DNA of 64,000 bases from JACVRW01 sp963765135 (GTDB lineage: Bacteria; Actinomycetota; Thermoleophilia; Solirubrobacterales; Thermoleophilaceae), in contig CAVXUX010000001.1 of assembly GCA_963765135.1 (NCBI GenBank), positions 401,292 through 465,291 of the forward strand, read 5' to 3'. The stretch's first letter is position 1. Every line of letters starts with the position of its first letter. Under the pieces are notes generated by a model. The model made no database searches and had not been told where the DNA came from. It was given only the letters and a program-made list of their open reading frames with translations. This document shows positions 8,183 to 17,373 of this stretch, one piece after another. Both the position numbers and the translations under genes were made by a program.

Positions 8183-9223
8183 TTACACGTGGAACGCGGC
8201 CAGGCGCCCGGCTTCGTCCTCCAACTCGTCGCGGGTCGCGCGCGGGAGGCGTTCGAGCGGCGACAGCTCGACCCGCCCGCGCTCGTGGCGCCACGTGCCC
8301 GCCACGGCGCCGTCGATCAGGAAGGTGGGGAACGAGTGCGGGGTCTTCGTGTGGAAGATCTTGGGCCGGTGGCGCTCAGGCAGGATCAGCGTGCGCCGAG
8401 AGTGTGCCAGCAGCGTCGCGTCCCAGGTCGGCAGGAAGCGCGGCGGGGCCGGGGTGTCGGCGTCCGGCAGCGGCAGCCGCGGCAGGTCCACGAGCGGCGT
8501 GCCGGCCTCGTCGCGCAACCGCCGCAGCGCCATCCCCTCGAGTGCCTCGTCGACCTGTCGCGGCGGCAAGCCGGCCCAGTTGGCGATGTCGGCGCCCGCC
8601 GCCGGCCCGAAGCCCTGGAGGTAGCGGCGGATCAGGTGCTCGATGCCCTCGGCCGGCGTCACCGACGGCGGGCCGAGCCAGCCCTCCGCTGTGGCGTAGA
8701 TGTCGGCGCGCCGGCGCTCCCACGTGCCCGCCGGCGGCACGCGGACGAGGTCGAGCCACATGCCGATGCCGTTGAAGGCGCGCGCGTCCATGTTCTCGAT
8801 CAGGTCCGCCCGCGGCAGCGGTCCATTCGCGAGCCGCCGCTTCGCCTTCGCCGCGGCGGCGCGCAGCTCGTTCGCCGAGAGCTCCGGCCGCGCGCGCATC
8901 CAGCGCGCGCGTCGCGCGTCGCGCACGCCGACCGCAAATGGCCAGTAGTCGCCCGCCGAGACCAGGTGGATCGTCGCCCTCATCAACGTCCCCTGCACGA
9001 CCGAGCGCCGCTCCAGCGCGCGCGTGAGCAGATCGCGCTGGAAGCCGGCCAGGCGGGACCAGAGGCCGATGTACATCGACGGCGCGTACTGCGCCTGCAG
9101 ACCGCCGACCCGCTCGAGCGCGCGCGGGAGCGCCTCCTTGCGGCGCTCCAAGAGCAGCTGCCGGGCCAGCACGGCGCGGTTGAGCTCGCGCTGGTTGAGC
9201 ACCCGATCGGCGCCGGGGGGCAT
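8183..9223 (-). CDS. winged-helix AlkZ-like protein (HTH_42)
   Basis: A 346-residue protein of the winged-helix HTH_42 family, related to the DNA glycosylases AlkZ (Streptomyces) and YcaQ. The family QxQ motif appears as QAQ at residues 43-45 in GGLQAQYAPS. Conserved positions such as RATIHLVSAGDYW near 83-95 and FPTFLIDGAVAGTWR near the C-terminus also fit. AlkZ unhooks bulky alkylated bases or crosslinks; many actinobacterial paralogs are uncharacterised, so glycosylase activity is possible and not shown. It lies 11 bp after the WS/DGAT gene. Confidence 0.75.
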   Translation of the reverse strand: MPPGADRVLNQRELNRAVLARQLLLERRKEALPRALERVGGLQAQYAPSMYIGLWSRLAGFQRDLLTRALERRSVVQGTLMRATIHLVSAGDYWPFAVGVRDARRARWMRARPELSANELRAAAAKAKRRLANGPLPRADLIENMDARAFNGIGMWLDLVRVPPAGTWERRRADIYATAEGWLGPPSVTPAEGIEHLIRRYLQGFGPAAGADIANWAGLPPRQVDEALEGMALRRLRDEAGTPLVDLPRLPLPDADTPAPPRFLPTWDATLLAHSRRTLILPERHRPKIFHTKTPHSFPTFLIDGAVAGTWRHERGRVELSPLERLPRATRDELEDEAGRLAAFHV

Positions 9224-9234
9224 GCGCCCTGAAG

Positions 9235-10476
9235 CTACCGGGCCGCCGCGAGCAGGGCGTTCGCTTCCGCCTCGACCCCATGGGCCAGCAGCTCGAGGTC
9301 GCCGACGATCTCGGGATCGGAGCAGAAGCCGAAGTTCAGCTGCCCTCCGAGCGAGACGACGGCGATCCGCAGCGCGTGGCGCTCACCGATCTCGGCGAGC
9401 GAGTAGACCGCCTCGACCGGGGCGCCCAGCACGCTCACCCGCCCCGGCGGCCCCGGGACGTTCGACACGTTCAGGGCGAACGTGCGCGGGCTCGCCTCGA
9501 GGCGCCGGCAGAAGTGCTCCAGCTGGGGCGAAACGTGCGCGAGGTCGCGCATCAGCACGTCGAGCGTCTCGGCGTCGTGGCAGGCCTTGCGCGCGGCCGT
9601 CGCCGCGCGCACCGCGGCGAGTCGGCCGACCGCGTCGGGCTCGCCCAGCGGCAGCTCCAACGTGAAGAACGAGTCGCGGTTGCCTTCGCCGTCGCCCGGG
9701 TGGTGGAGGCTGACCGGCACCTTCACGCGCACGCGCCCGAGGCGCCCATGATGGTGCTGGATCCAGCCGCGCAGGCCACCGGCGACCGCGGTGAGCACGG
9801 CGTCGTTGACGGTCGCGTCGGCGAGTCGGCGGGCGGCGTCGTGGAGCGCTCGCAGAGGCGCGCCGGCGAAGGCCACCTCGCGCTCGTGCCCGATCTTCCC
9901 GTCGAACGGCGAGGGCCTGGGCGCGAGCTCCACCTCGTGACGCACGAACGCGGCCAGGCGCACGTGCCGGCCGGTGTCGTCAGCGGGCGGCCTGGACCTG
10001 CGAGTCGGGGGCGCGTCGCGGTCGTCGTCCCAGAGCACCGCGTCCGCGAAGTGCATCGCCACGGTCCCGTCGGCGAGCGCGTGGTGCACGCGCCAGACGA
10101 GGGCGGCCCGCCCGCCGGGGCGCGCCACCACGTCGAGGTGCCAGAGCGGCCGCGACCGATCCAGCCGCTCGGCGAACAGGCGCGCGACCTCGGTCCGCAG
10201 CGCGCCGTCGTCGCAGGGGTCGACGTCCGCGGCGGTCACGTGCGCCCCGACGTCGAAGCGATCGTCCTCGACCCAGACCGGTTGCCGCGCGGATCCCGCG
10301 AGCCGGCGCGTCAAGGCGGGTACGGCGGGCAGCCTCCCCTCGATCGCGGCGGCAAGCCGCTCGGCGCTGGGCGCGCCCGGGCCGACCAGCACGACCTTGC
10401 AGGTGTGCCCGGCGACGGTGCCCGTCTCGAGCTCCAGGATCGCGCGATCCTCGTTCGTGAGGGCGATGCCCTCCAT
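9235..10476 (-). CDS. wax ester synthase/diacylglycerol acyltransferase
   Basis: WS/DGAT family acyltransferase, which joins acyl-CoA to long-chain alcohols or diacylglycerol to form storage lipid. The catalytic HHxxxDG motif is HHALADG at residues 131-137. The C-terminal half contains the family block NVSNVPGPPGRVSVLGAPV. At 413 residues it is shorter than the usual 450-480. First gene of the minus-strand operon with the AlkZ-like protein and alpha/beta hydrolase. The ATG at 10476 is 47 bp from the divergent diguanylate cyclase start. Confidence 0.88.
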   Translation of the reverse strand: MEGIALTNEDRAILELETGTVAGHTCKVVLVGPGAPSAERLAAAIEGRLPAVPALTRRLAGSARQPVWVEDDRFDVGAHVTAADVDPCDDGALRTEVARLFAERLDRSRPLWHLDVVARPGGRAALVWRVHHALADGTVAMHFADAVLWDDDRDAPPTRRSRPPADDTGRHVRLAAFVRHEVELAPRPSPFDGKIGHEREVAFAGAPLRALHDAARRLADATVNDAVLTAVAGGLRGWIQHHHGRLGRVRVKVPVSLHHPGDGEGNRDSFFTLELPLGEPDAVGRLAAVRAATAARKACHDAETLDVLMRDLAHVSPQLEHFCRRLEASPRTFALNVSNVPGPPGRVSVLGAPVEAVYSLAEIGERHALRIAVVSLGGQLNFGFCSDPEIVGDLELLAHGVEAEANALLAAAR

Positions 10477-10523
10477 GCATCGGCCATTGAAGCAGTCAGC
10501 GGGCGCTGCCGATAAGAAGAAGG

Positions 10524-12587
10524 ATGCCGGAGGAAGAGGGCGCCCAGCGGACGGGAGATCACCACTTCGCCTGCACGCTCTCCAGCGTGCTGGTCCGCCG
10601 CATCCGCCGCACGATGGGCGAGGAGGGCCTGATGGAGCTGCTCGCGAAGTCGGGCTCGAAGCGCACCGTCGCGTATCTCGACGACCTCACCAACTGGATC
10701 TCCTACGACGAGGCGATGGCTTTGTTCGCCGCCGCCGACGAGATCACCGGCGACCCGCAGATCGCCCGGCGTGTGGGCGAGGAGACGATCGCCCAGCACG
10801 CGGGGACGCCCGTGGCCACGCTGATGCGCTCGCTCGGATCGCCTGACGAGATCTACCGCCAGATCACCCAGGCGGGCAGCAAGTTCACGACGGCCTCCAT
10901 ACTCGACGCCATCGAGGTCGCTCCCGGCCGCGCGGTGATCCGTGAGCAGGCGGCCCCTGGCTTCGAGCGGACCATCCGCCACTGCGACTGGGCGAAGGGG
11001 CTGATGAGCCAGCCGACCTGCCTGTTCGGGCTCCCGCCCGCCACGGTCGAGGAGACCACCTGCCAGGCGCGCGGAGACGACGCCTGCGTCTACGAGATCA
11101 CCTGGGACGCCGGGCTGGCCGCCAAGACCGCCGACCCCGCCGAGCACCTCGTGGTGCTCGAGGCCCAGCTGAGCGCGATGACCGAGCGCCTCGACAGCGT
11201 CTACGCCACCGCGACCGACCTGATCGCCGACTCCGACCTCGACTCCGTCCTGGTCCGGATCACCGAGCGTGCGGCCACGGCGGTGCGCGCGCCGCGCTAC
11301 CTGCTCGCGCTGCGCACCAGTGAGGACTCGGGCATCCACTGCCACTACAGCGGCTTCGACGAGGACGAGGCCAACGAGATCGCCCACCGGCTGCTCGAGT
11401 CGCCCGACGAGCGGCTCCCGAACACCTGGCTGGCGGCCGACGTGAGCTCGCACCGGCGCTCGTACGGGCGGCTGGTCGCGATGGGCGACACGAGCTTCTT
11501 CCCCCAGGAGCGCTACCTGCTCGAGCTGTACGCCCGCTACGCCGCGAGCGCCCTCGACGGCGCGACCGCGCTCGACGAGGCGAAGCGCGGCCACGAGGAG
11601 GCGCGCGCCCTGCTCGAGCTGGCCCGCGCCCTGGCCGCGGCGACCACCAGCGACGAGGTCGCCCAGCGGCTCGTGGAGGCGATGCCCGAGGTGGTCGACT
11701 GCGATCGCGTCAGCCTCTGGCTCTGGGACGACGACGCACGCGAGCTGACCTGTCGCGCGATCTCGGGAAGCGCGCGACCGGATGCCTTCGAGGAGCACAT
11801 CCGTCCCGAGGACTCACCCAACCTCGCGGCTCAGCTGGAGCATCCCGAGCCCGAGCCGATCTTCTTCGACCTCGACACCGAGGACCTCGTGGTGCGGCGC
11901 CAGATGGAGCGCGCCGGCGGCGTCGCCGCGATCTCCGCGCCGATCGTCGCGCGCGGCGAGTTCCTCGGCACGCTGAGCGTCGGCGTCAACTCCGAGCCGG
12001 AGCGCCTGCGCCCACGCCGTGACCTGCTCGACCGCCTGTCGGGTGTCGTGGCCCAGGCGGCCAGCGCGTTCCAGACCGCGCGCCTGGTCGACACGGTCAC
12101 CTACCAGGCCCGGCACGACGGGCTGACGGGCCTCGCCAATCGCGCGGCCTTCGGCGAGCGCATCGAGCAGGCGCTCGCGAGCGCCGGCGCCACCGGCGAG
12201 CCGGTTGGCCTGTTCTTCGTCGACCTCGACGACTTCAAGGGCGTGAACGACGGCTGGGGTCACCACGCCGGCGACGACGTGCTCCGTGAGGTGGCCCGGC
12301 GGCTGCTGACGACGGTTCGCGCGAACGACACCGTGGCGCGCCTCGGCGGTGACGAGTTCGCGATCGTGCTCTCCGGCGTCGAGGACGAGTCGATCGTCGA
12401 CGCCGCCGCGGAGCGGGTGCAACGTTCCTTCGACGAGCCCTTCCTGGTCGGCGGCGAGCCGATCGGCATCGGGGCGAGCGTCGGTCGCGCCGTCTGGCCT
12501 GACGACGCGGCCGAGCTCGAGGCGCTGATGCGCCACGCCGACGCCGAGATGTACCGCGCCAAGCGCGCGGCGCGCGTCGCGACCTAG
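10524..12587 (+). CDS. V4R-like/GAF/GAF/GGDEF diguanylate cyclase
   Basis: A 687-residue cytoplasmic sensor. Residues 1-200 resemble a heme-NO/V4R-type ligand domain (ends with CQARGDDACVYEITW, typical of V4R). A GAF-like region follows at about 230-350, a second GAF at about 365-515, and a GGDEF domain at about 525-685. LGGDEFAI is intact, and RAND five residues upstream is a c-di-GMP inhibitory (I) site. It should therefore synthesise cyclic di-GMP with product feedback. There are no membrane helices. The start ATG follows an AAGAAGG purine run. Ligand of the N-terminal domain unknown. Confidence 0.85.
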   Translation: MPEEEGAQRTGDHHFACTLSSVLVRRIRRTMGEEGLMELLAKSGSKRTVAYLDDLTNWISYDEAMALFAAADEITGDPQIARRVGEETIAQHAGTPVATLMRSLGSPDEIYRQITQAGSKFTTASILDAIEVAPGRAVIREQAAPGFERTIRHCDWAKGLMSQPTCLFGLPPATVEETTCQARGDDACVYEITWDAGLAAKTADPAEHLVVLEAQLSAMTERLDSVYATATDLIADSDLDSVLVRITERAATAVRAPRYLLALRTSEDSGIHCHYSGFDEDEANEIAHRLLESPDERLPNTWLAADVSSHRRSYGRLVAMGDTSFFPQERYLLELYARYAASALDGATALDEAKRGHEEARALLELARALAAATTSDEVAQRLVEAMPEVVDCDRVSLWLWDDDARELTCRAISGSARPDAFEEHIRPEDSPNLAAQLEHPEPEPIFFDLDTEDLVVRRQMERAGGVAAISAPIVARGEFLGTLSVGVNSEPERLRPRRDLLDRLSGVVAQAASAFQTARLVDTVTYQARHDGLTGLANRAAFGERIEQALASAGATGEPVGLFFVDLDDFKGVNDGWGHHAGDDVLREVARRLLTTVRANDTVARLGGDEFAIVLSGVEDESIVDAAAERVQRSFDEPFLVGGEPIGIGASVGRAVWPDDAAELEALMRHADAEMYRAKRAARVAT

Positions 12588-12598
12588 GCCGGCGGTCA

Positions 12599-12604
12599 TA
12601 GACT
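12599..12604 (+). promoter_or_regulatory. -10 box for leaderless homocysteine methyltransferase gene
   Basis: TAGACT lies 7 nt before the GTG at 12612, so the mRNA is probably leaderless and independent of the diguanylate cyclase gene that ends 24 bp upstream. Confidence 0.5.
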
Positions 12605-12611
12605 CCGAGCC

Positions 12612-13547
12612 GTGAGCTACCGGTCTGGCCTGCCGCAGCTCGGGGATGAGCTGTTCCTCACCGACGGTGGCATCGAGACCACCCTGATCTTCCACCACGG
12701 TCTCGACCTGCCCGCCTTCGCGTCGTTCGTGCTGCTGCGCGACGAGGGGGGCACCGACGAGCTGCGCCGCTACTACCTGCCCTACGTCGAGCTCGCGCGC
12801 GAGGCGGGCGTCGGCTTCGTGCTCGAGAGCCCGACGTGGCGCGCCAGCCCGCGCTGGGCGGCGGAACTGGGAGTGTCGGAGCAGGAGCTCGACGAGCTGA
12901 ATCGCAAGGCGATCGCCCTGATGGAGGAACTGCGCGACGAGGCGGGGGGCGCGGCGGTGATCAGCGGCTGCATCGGCCCGCAGGACGACGGCTACAACCC
13001 GACCACGAGGCTCACCGCGGCCGAGGCGCGCGACTACCACGCGACCCAGATCGCGACCTTCGCGGACACCGCGGCCGACATGGTCACGGCGATGACGATC
13101 ACCTACGCCGACGAGGCGATCGGGATCGCCCTCGCCGGGCGCGATGCGGGCATCCCGGTTGCGATCTCCTTCACGCTCGAGACCGACGGCCGGCTACCGA
13201 GCGGGCAGGGGCTCGGCGAGGCGATCGCGGAGGTCGACGAGGCCACGGACGCGGCACCCGCGTACTACATGATCAACTGCGCGCACCCGAGCCACTTCGA
13301 GGCCGTGCTCGAGCCCGCGGCGGCCTGGCGCGACCGCATCGTCGCGCTGCGCGCCAACGCGTCGACCAAGAGCCACGCGGAGCTGGACGAGGCCGAGGAC
13401 CTGGACGAGGGCGACCCGGTCGACCTGGCGGCCCGTTATGCGGCGGTTCGCGACAAGCTGCCGAGGCTCACCGTCCTGGGCGGCTGCTGCGGCACCGACG
13501 ACCGCCATGTGGCGGAGATCGTCAGGCGCTTCCCGCGGGCTGGCTGA
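12612..13547 (+). CDS. homocysteine S-methyltransferase family protein
   Basis: A 311-residue protein of the homocysteine S-methyltransferase family (MmuM type, which takes methyl from S-methylmethionine or a related donor). It has the start block LTDGGIETTLIF and the zinc-binding cysteines: one in INCAHPSHF (near 220) and the pair in GGCCGT (290-295). The start GTG is supported by the -10 box at 12599 and by the family N-terminus. The 3' end overlaps the convergent deoxyribosyltransferase-like gene by 26 bp. Substrate specificity cannot be read from sequence. Confidence 0.85.
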   Translation: MSYRSGLPQLGDELFLTDGGIETTLIFHHGLDLPAFASFVLLRDEGGTDELRRYYLPYVELAREAGVGFVLESPTWRASPRWAAELGVSEQELDELNRKAIALMEELRDEAGGAAVISGCIGPQDDGYNPTTRLTAAEARDYHATQIATFADTAADMVTAMTITYADEAIGIALAGRDAGIPVAISFTLETDGRLPSGQGLGEAIAEVDEATDAAPAYYMINCAHPSHFEAVLEPAAAWRDRIVALRANASTKSHAELDEAEDLDEGDPVDLAARYAAVRDKLPRLTVLGGCCGTDDRHVAEIVRRFPRAG

Positions 13548-14253
13548 CCGGGGCCGTGCGCTCGAAGCGCTTCGACTTGCCGCGGCCGAGCAGCTCCTCG
13601 GCGATCTTCAGAAGCCACTCGATCCACTGCTCGGGCGTCTCCTTTGGCAGCTCGCGCATCCCTTCCAGCACGTCCCAGACCTCCTTGCCCTCGCCCATCA
13701 GCGCCGCCACGTTGGGCGGACCCGCGTAGGCGTACTGCTGCTTCGCCATCCCGGCCACGGCGGTGGCGACCGCCTTTGGCACGTCCGCTGCCGTGCCGAC
13801 GTACGACCACGACGAGGACAGGCCCTCGACCATCGGGTTGTCCGCGCCGGCCAGCATCGTGATCGGAGTCGTCTTGAAGATCACGATCGGCTTGCCCGCG
13901 GCGAACGCCGCGGACGTCTCGACCACGCTGCCGTCGTCCGGCGCGCGGCCGTCGAGGTTGAACACCAGCGACTGGCAGCGCTCGAGCAGCTGGTACATGT
14001 CCAGCGCGAAGACCCACTTGCGCACCTCGAGCATCACGTGCTGGGCAATCGGCGTCCCCTCGAGCAGCGGGTGGTTGAGCAGCCCCATCACCCTCCCGAC
14101 CTCGATGCCGTCACGCTGGGGCAGGTAGGTGGTGAACTTGGCGCCTTCGAGCGCCGTCGCGATCGCGTGTTGCTCCCACTTGTCGCCGTGGCTGAACATC
14201 GGGCCCGAGCAGTAGACGGGGGAGCCGGCAGCGGGCGGGTTGGACTCGGTCAC
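13522..14253 (-). CDS. nucleoside 2-deoxyribosyltransferase-like protein
   Basis: A 243-residue protein related to nucleoside 2-deoxyribosyltransferases, which swap bases on deoxyribose. The typical opening is present (VYCSGPMFSHGDKWEQ), followed by LVFNLDGRAPDDGSVVE and GKPIVIFKT, resembling the family's nucleotide-binding loops with D-G-x-x-x-D-x-G-x-x-x-E. The C-terminal 100 residues are not typical of the catalytic domain. It lies 10 bp downstream of the large cyclase/ATPase gene and is probably co-transcribed. True substrate unknown. Confidence 0.65.
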   Translation of the reverse strand: MTESNPPAAGSPVYCSGPMFSHGDKWEQHAIATALEGAKFTTYLPQRDGIEVGRVMGLLNHPLLEGTPIAQHVMLEVRKWVFALDMYQLLERCQSLVFNLDGRAPDDGSVVETSAAFAAGKPIVIFKTTPITMLAGADNPMVEGLSSSWSYVGTAADVPKAVATAVAGMAKQQYAYAGPPNVAALMGEGKEVWDVLEGMRELPKETPEQWIEWLLKIAEELLGRGKSKRFERTAPVSQPAGSA

Positions 14254-14263
14254 GGGGGACCTC

Positions 14264-17200
14264 CTATGCCTCGAGGGCGGTGGTTGACAGGCTGTCGATC
14301 AGCTGGTGGGCCTCTCGTACGTCGGCGGTCTCGCTCCCGCCCTCTACGGCGGCGAGCGCGGACCTGACCGCGGCCAGTGCGGCGTCACTCCTGCCGTCGG
14401 CCGCCAGCCGGTGGCCGAGCGTCGTGGCGGCTCGCAGGGCAAGCGATCCTGCTCCGCGGTCGGTGGCATCGCTGAGCGCTGCCCGCAGCAGGTCGTCGGC
14501 GACCTCGCCGGCAGCGGGGTCGGCGGCGAGCATGAACACGGCCTTGAGCCGCATCAACTCGGCGTCCCAGTAGGGCTCGCCGATTTCGCGGCTGAGGTCC
14601 AAGGCCGCCTCGACTGTGCCGAGCGCGGCCGGCGTGTCGCCCACCGCGTGGTGCGCCTCGGCCAGCGTCGCGAGCGCGTTCGAGATTCCGGAACGCGTCC
14701 CGCCGTCGCCCAGCAGGCCCAGTCCGCGCCCCACCTCGTCGATGCCGGCCCGGTCGCCCATGCGCGCACGCTCGGTGCCCGCGGCGACCAGGGCCGCCGC
14801 CTGCCATAGCAAGAAGCCGAGCTCGCCGGCAAACGCCGCGTTGACCTGAGCCTGCTCCAGGGCGAGATCGCTCTCGCGGCGCAGCTGGCGGATCAGGCAG
14901 AGGAAGTGGCGGGCCATCGCCAGGCTCAGCATCGACCCGAGGCGCTCGGCCTCCGCCACGGTCGCTTGGACCTCGTCGAGCGCGGCGTCCGGACGGCCGA
15001 GCCACCACAGCACCCACGAGCTCATCGCCCGGGCGAAGATGCCCTGGTCGTGCCCGACGCCGAAGGTGACGATGTGGAAGTCGCCGGGCCGGTAGTGCGC
15101 GAGCGATGCGGTGAAGTGCTCGAGCGCCACCCGGCCGTCGCCCCCGTAGAAGAGCGCCATCCCCATGGTCCCGTGGCCGCGCAGTCGCGCCAGGCGGGAT
15201 CCGCTCTCGTCGGCGATCGCCAGCTGACGGCGGGCGAGCGCGATCGCCGCGTCGAGGTCCGCGTTGGCCGCCTCCTGCACGGCCAGGCCGTTCAGCGCCG
15301 CGGTCAACTCGTCCGCGTCGCCAACCTGCTCGCCCAGCTCGATCGCCCGGTTCCAGACGGGCCGCAGCGTGGCGGCCCCGACGCCCTCGGATCCCATCAT
15401 CGCGTTGGCCAGCAGGATCCCCAGCCACATCTCGCGCCAGTCGCGTTCCGGGCTCTGCTCGAGGTCCGCCAGCAGCTCGATTCCATGCCTGTAGTGGGCC
15501 GCGGCTTCGGCCAGCGCGGCCGCCCTGGCGGCGCGGCGTCCCGCCAGCTCGAAGAACTCCGCCGCGCGCAGCGGCTCGCCGCCGCGCGCGAGGTGGTGGC
15601 CGAGCAGCTCCGGCTCCCCTGCCACGTACTCGGGGAACTGCTCCTCGATCACCGAGGCGACCAGCCGGTGGAGTTGGACGCGGCTGCGCCGGAGGAGCGA
15701 CTCGTACGCGGCGTCGCGAATGAGGGCGTGCCGGAACTCCAGCCGCCGGCCTTCGATCGACGGGCAGCTCTCGAGGATGCCGGCAGCCGTGAGGCGCCGC
15801 AGCGCGTCGGCGAGCCGGTCAGCGGGGATGTCGGCCACCGCCTCGAGCAGCCGTTCGGGAAAGCTGCGGCCGAGGACGGAGGCCATCTGCGCTACGTCCC
15901 GGGCGGGTCCCAGCCGGTCCAGGCGGGCCAGCAGCGAGCTCTGCAGCGAAGTCGGCAGCCCGGTGTCCTCGGCCTCGCCGGCGGCCGCCACCAGCTCCTC
16001 CACGAACAGCGGCACGCCGTCCGAGCGCTCGGCCACGCGGTCGACCATGTCGCCGGTGAGCCCGCGCGCGGTGGCCAGCTCGCGGGCGAGCTGACGGGTG
16101 TCCTCGGCGTCGAGTCGGTCAAGGCCCACGTCGACGTCCGCGCCGAAGCCGTGGTCGCCCTCCGGGCGCCGCGTGACGACGATCAGCACGGGCGCGGCCG
16201 CGAGCCGACTCTGGAGCACGCGCATCAGCTCCAGGGTGGAGGCGTCGCTCCAATGGAGGTCCTCGCCGGCGACCACCACCGGCCCTCGGCTGGCCAGGTC
16301 GAGCAGCCAGCGATACAGCGCTTCCATCAGGTCGCGGCGGAACTTCTCCGGGGCCGGGGCGTCGGCCGTGCCCACGTCGAGCAGCGTCGCGATCGGCGTC
16401 TCGGCATCCCTTTGGGTATCCGGCAGCGCCGCGCGGATCATGCGCCGCTGCTGGTCCGGCGGATCGGTCAGCCGGATTCCGACCGTAGCCCGCATCATTC
16501 CGGCGACCGGGTGGAACGCCGTGTTGACCCGCAGCGGCGAGCAGCGCAGGGCGAGCCAGCGGTGCGGCTCGTCCGCCAGCGTCTCGCGCAGGCTCGCGAG
16601 CAGCCTGGACTTGCCGACACCGGGCTCGCCGGTGATCACGACGGTGCGCCCGCGTCCGTCGCGAGCCTCCCTCCAGGCGTCCATCAGCAGCTGCCGCTCC
16701 TCGACGCGGTTGACCAGGGTGGCGCCGAAGGCCGCCGCGGGGGCGTCGTCGTCGGGGGTGCGGGCACCGTCGACGCGGTGCACGCGCACCCGGTCCGCCA
16801 CGCCCTTGAGCTCGTGCTCGCCGAGGTCCTCCGTGTGGAACCGAGCGCCGGCAAGCTTGTGCGCGGTCGAGCTCAGCACGACGGTGCCGGGCTCCGCGAA
16901 GGACTCGAGCCGAGACGCGACGTTCAAGGTCTCCCCGAAGGCGGGCGAGTCGGGGCGGTCCGTCCGCACGACGACCAAGCCGACGTGGATCCCCACGCGG
17001 GCGGCGAGGCGCACCCCGTGCTGCTCTTCGATGTCGGCGTTCAGCTCGTCGAGGCCGGCAAGGATGTCGAGGCCCGCGTGCACCGCCAGCGCGGCGTCGT
17101 CCTCGTGCGCGACCGGCCAGCCGAACCAGGCGGCCACGCCGTCGCCTGCGTAGACGCCGATGCGCCCACCGAGGTCGGTGATCGTCTCGGTCGCGAGCTC

Positions 17201-17356
17201 CTGGAAGTCGAACATGAGCTGCCCGAACTCCTCGGCGTCCATGCGCTGCGACAGCGGAGTGGACTCGACAACGTCGCAGAACAGCACCGCGAGCTGCCGT
17301 CGCTCGCCCTCCGGCACTGGCTGGCCGTCGGCGTCCCGCCGCCGAGTCCGCGGCAT
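14264..17356 (-). CDS. class III cyclase / AAA ATPase / TPR regulator
   Basis: A 1030-residue multidomain signalling protein. Residues 20-195 form a class III nucleotide cyclase with both metal Asp residues (Asp28 in LFCDVVEST, Asp72 in YAGDGVAAW) and the transition-state pair Asn145/Arg149 in NVASRLES, so it looks active. An AAA-type ATPase follows (Walker A GEPGVGKS at 243-250), then a long TPR-like helical region to the end. Such proteins couple ligand or partner binding to cAMP or cGMP formation. The ATG at 17356 has TAGTGT six bases upstream. The deoxyribosyltransferase-like gene follows by 10 bp. Confidence 0.88.
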   Translation of the reverse strand: MPRTRRRDADGQPVPEGERRQLAVLFCDVVESTPLSQRMDAEEFGQLMFDFQELATETITDLGGRIGVYAGDGVAAWFGWPVAHEDDAALAVHAGLDILAGLDELNADIEEQHGVRLAARVGIHVGLVVVRTDRPDSPAFGETLNVASRLESFAEPGTVVLSSTAHKLAGARFHTEDLGEHELKGVADRVRVHRVDGARTPDDDAPAAAFGATLVNRVEERQLLMDAWREARDGRGRTVVITGEPGVGKSRLLASLRETLADEPHRWLALRCSPLRVNTAFHPVAGMMRATVGIRLTDPPDQQRRMIRAALPDTQRDAETPIATLLDVGTADAPAPEKFRRDLMEALYRWLLDLASRGPVVVAGEDLHWSDASTLELMRVLQSRLAAAPVLIVVTRRPEGDHGFGADVDVGLDRLDAEDTRQLARELATARGLTGDMVDRVAERSDGVPLFVEELVAAAGEAEDTGLPTSLQSSLLARLDRLGPARDVAQMASVLGRSFPERLLEAVADIPADRLADALRRLTAAGILESCPSIEGRRLEFRHALIRDAAYESLLRRSRVQLHRLVASVIEEQFPEYVAGEPELLGHHLARGGEPLRAAEFFELAGRRAARAAALAEAAAHYRHGIELLADLEQSPERDWREMWLGILLANAMMGSEGVGAATLRPVWNRAIELGEQVGDADELTAALNGLAVQEAANADLDAAIALARRQLAIADESGSRLARLRGHGTMGMALFYGGDGRVALEHFTASLAHYRPGDFHIVTFGVGHDQGIFARAMSSWVLWWLGRPDAALDEVQATVAEAERLGSMLSLAMARHFLCLIRQLRRESDLALEQAQVNAAFAGELGFLLWQAAALVAAGTERARMGDRAGIDEVGRGLGLLGDGGTRSGISNALATLAEAHHAVGDTPAALGTVEAALDLSREIGEPYWDAELMRLKAVFMLAADPAAGEVADDLLRAALSDATDRGAGSLALRAATTLGHRLAADGRSDAALAAVRSALAAVEGGSETADVREAHQLIDSLSTTALEA

Positions 17357-17362
17357 GTAGCG

Positions 17363-17368
17363 ACACTA
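17363..17368 (-). promoter_or_regulatory. -10 box for leaderless cyclase gene
   Basis: On the minus strand TAGTGT precedes the ATG at 17356 by 6 nt. It lies in the 17-bp gap after the lipoprotein gene, so the cyclase gene can be transcribed on its own. Confidence 0.45.
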
Positions 17369-17373
17369 ACCGA

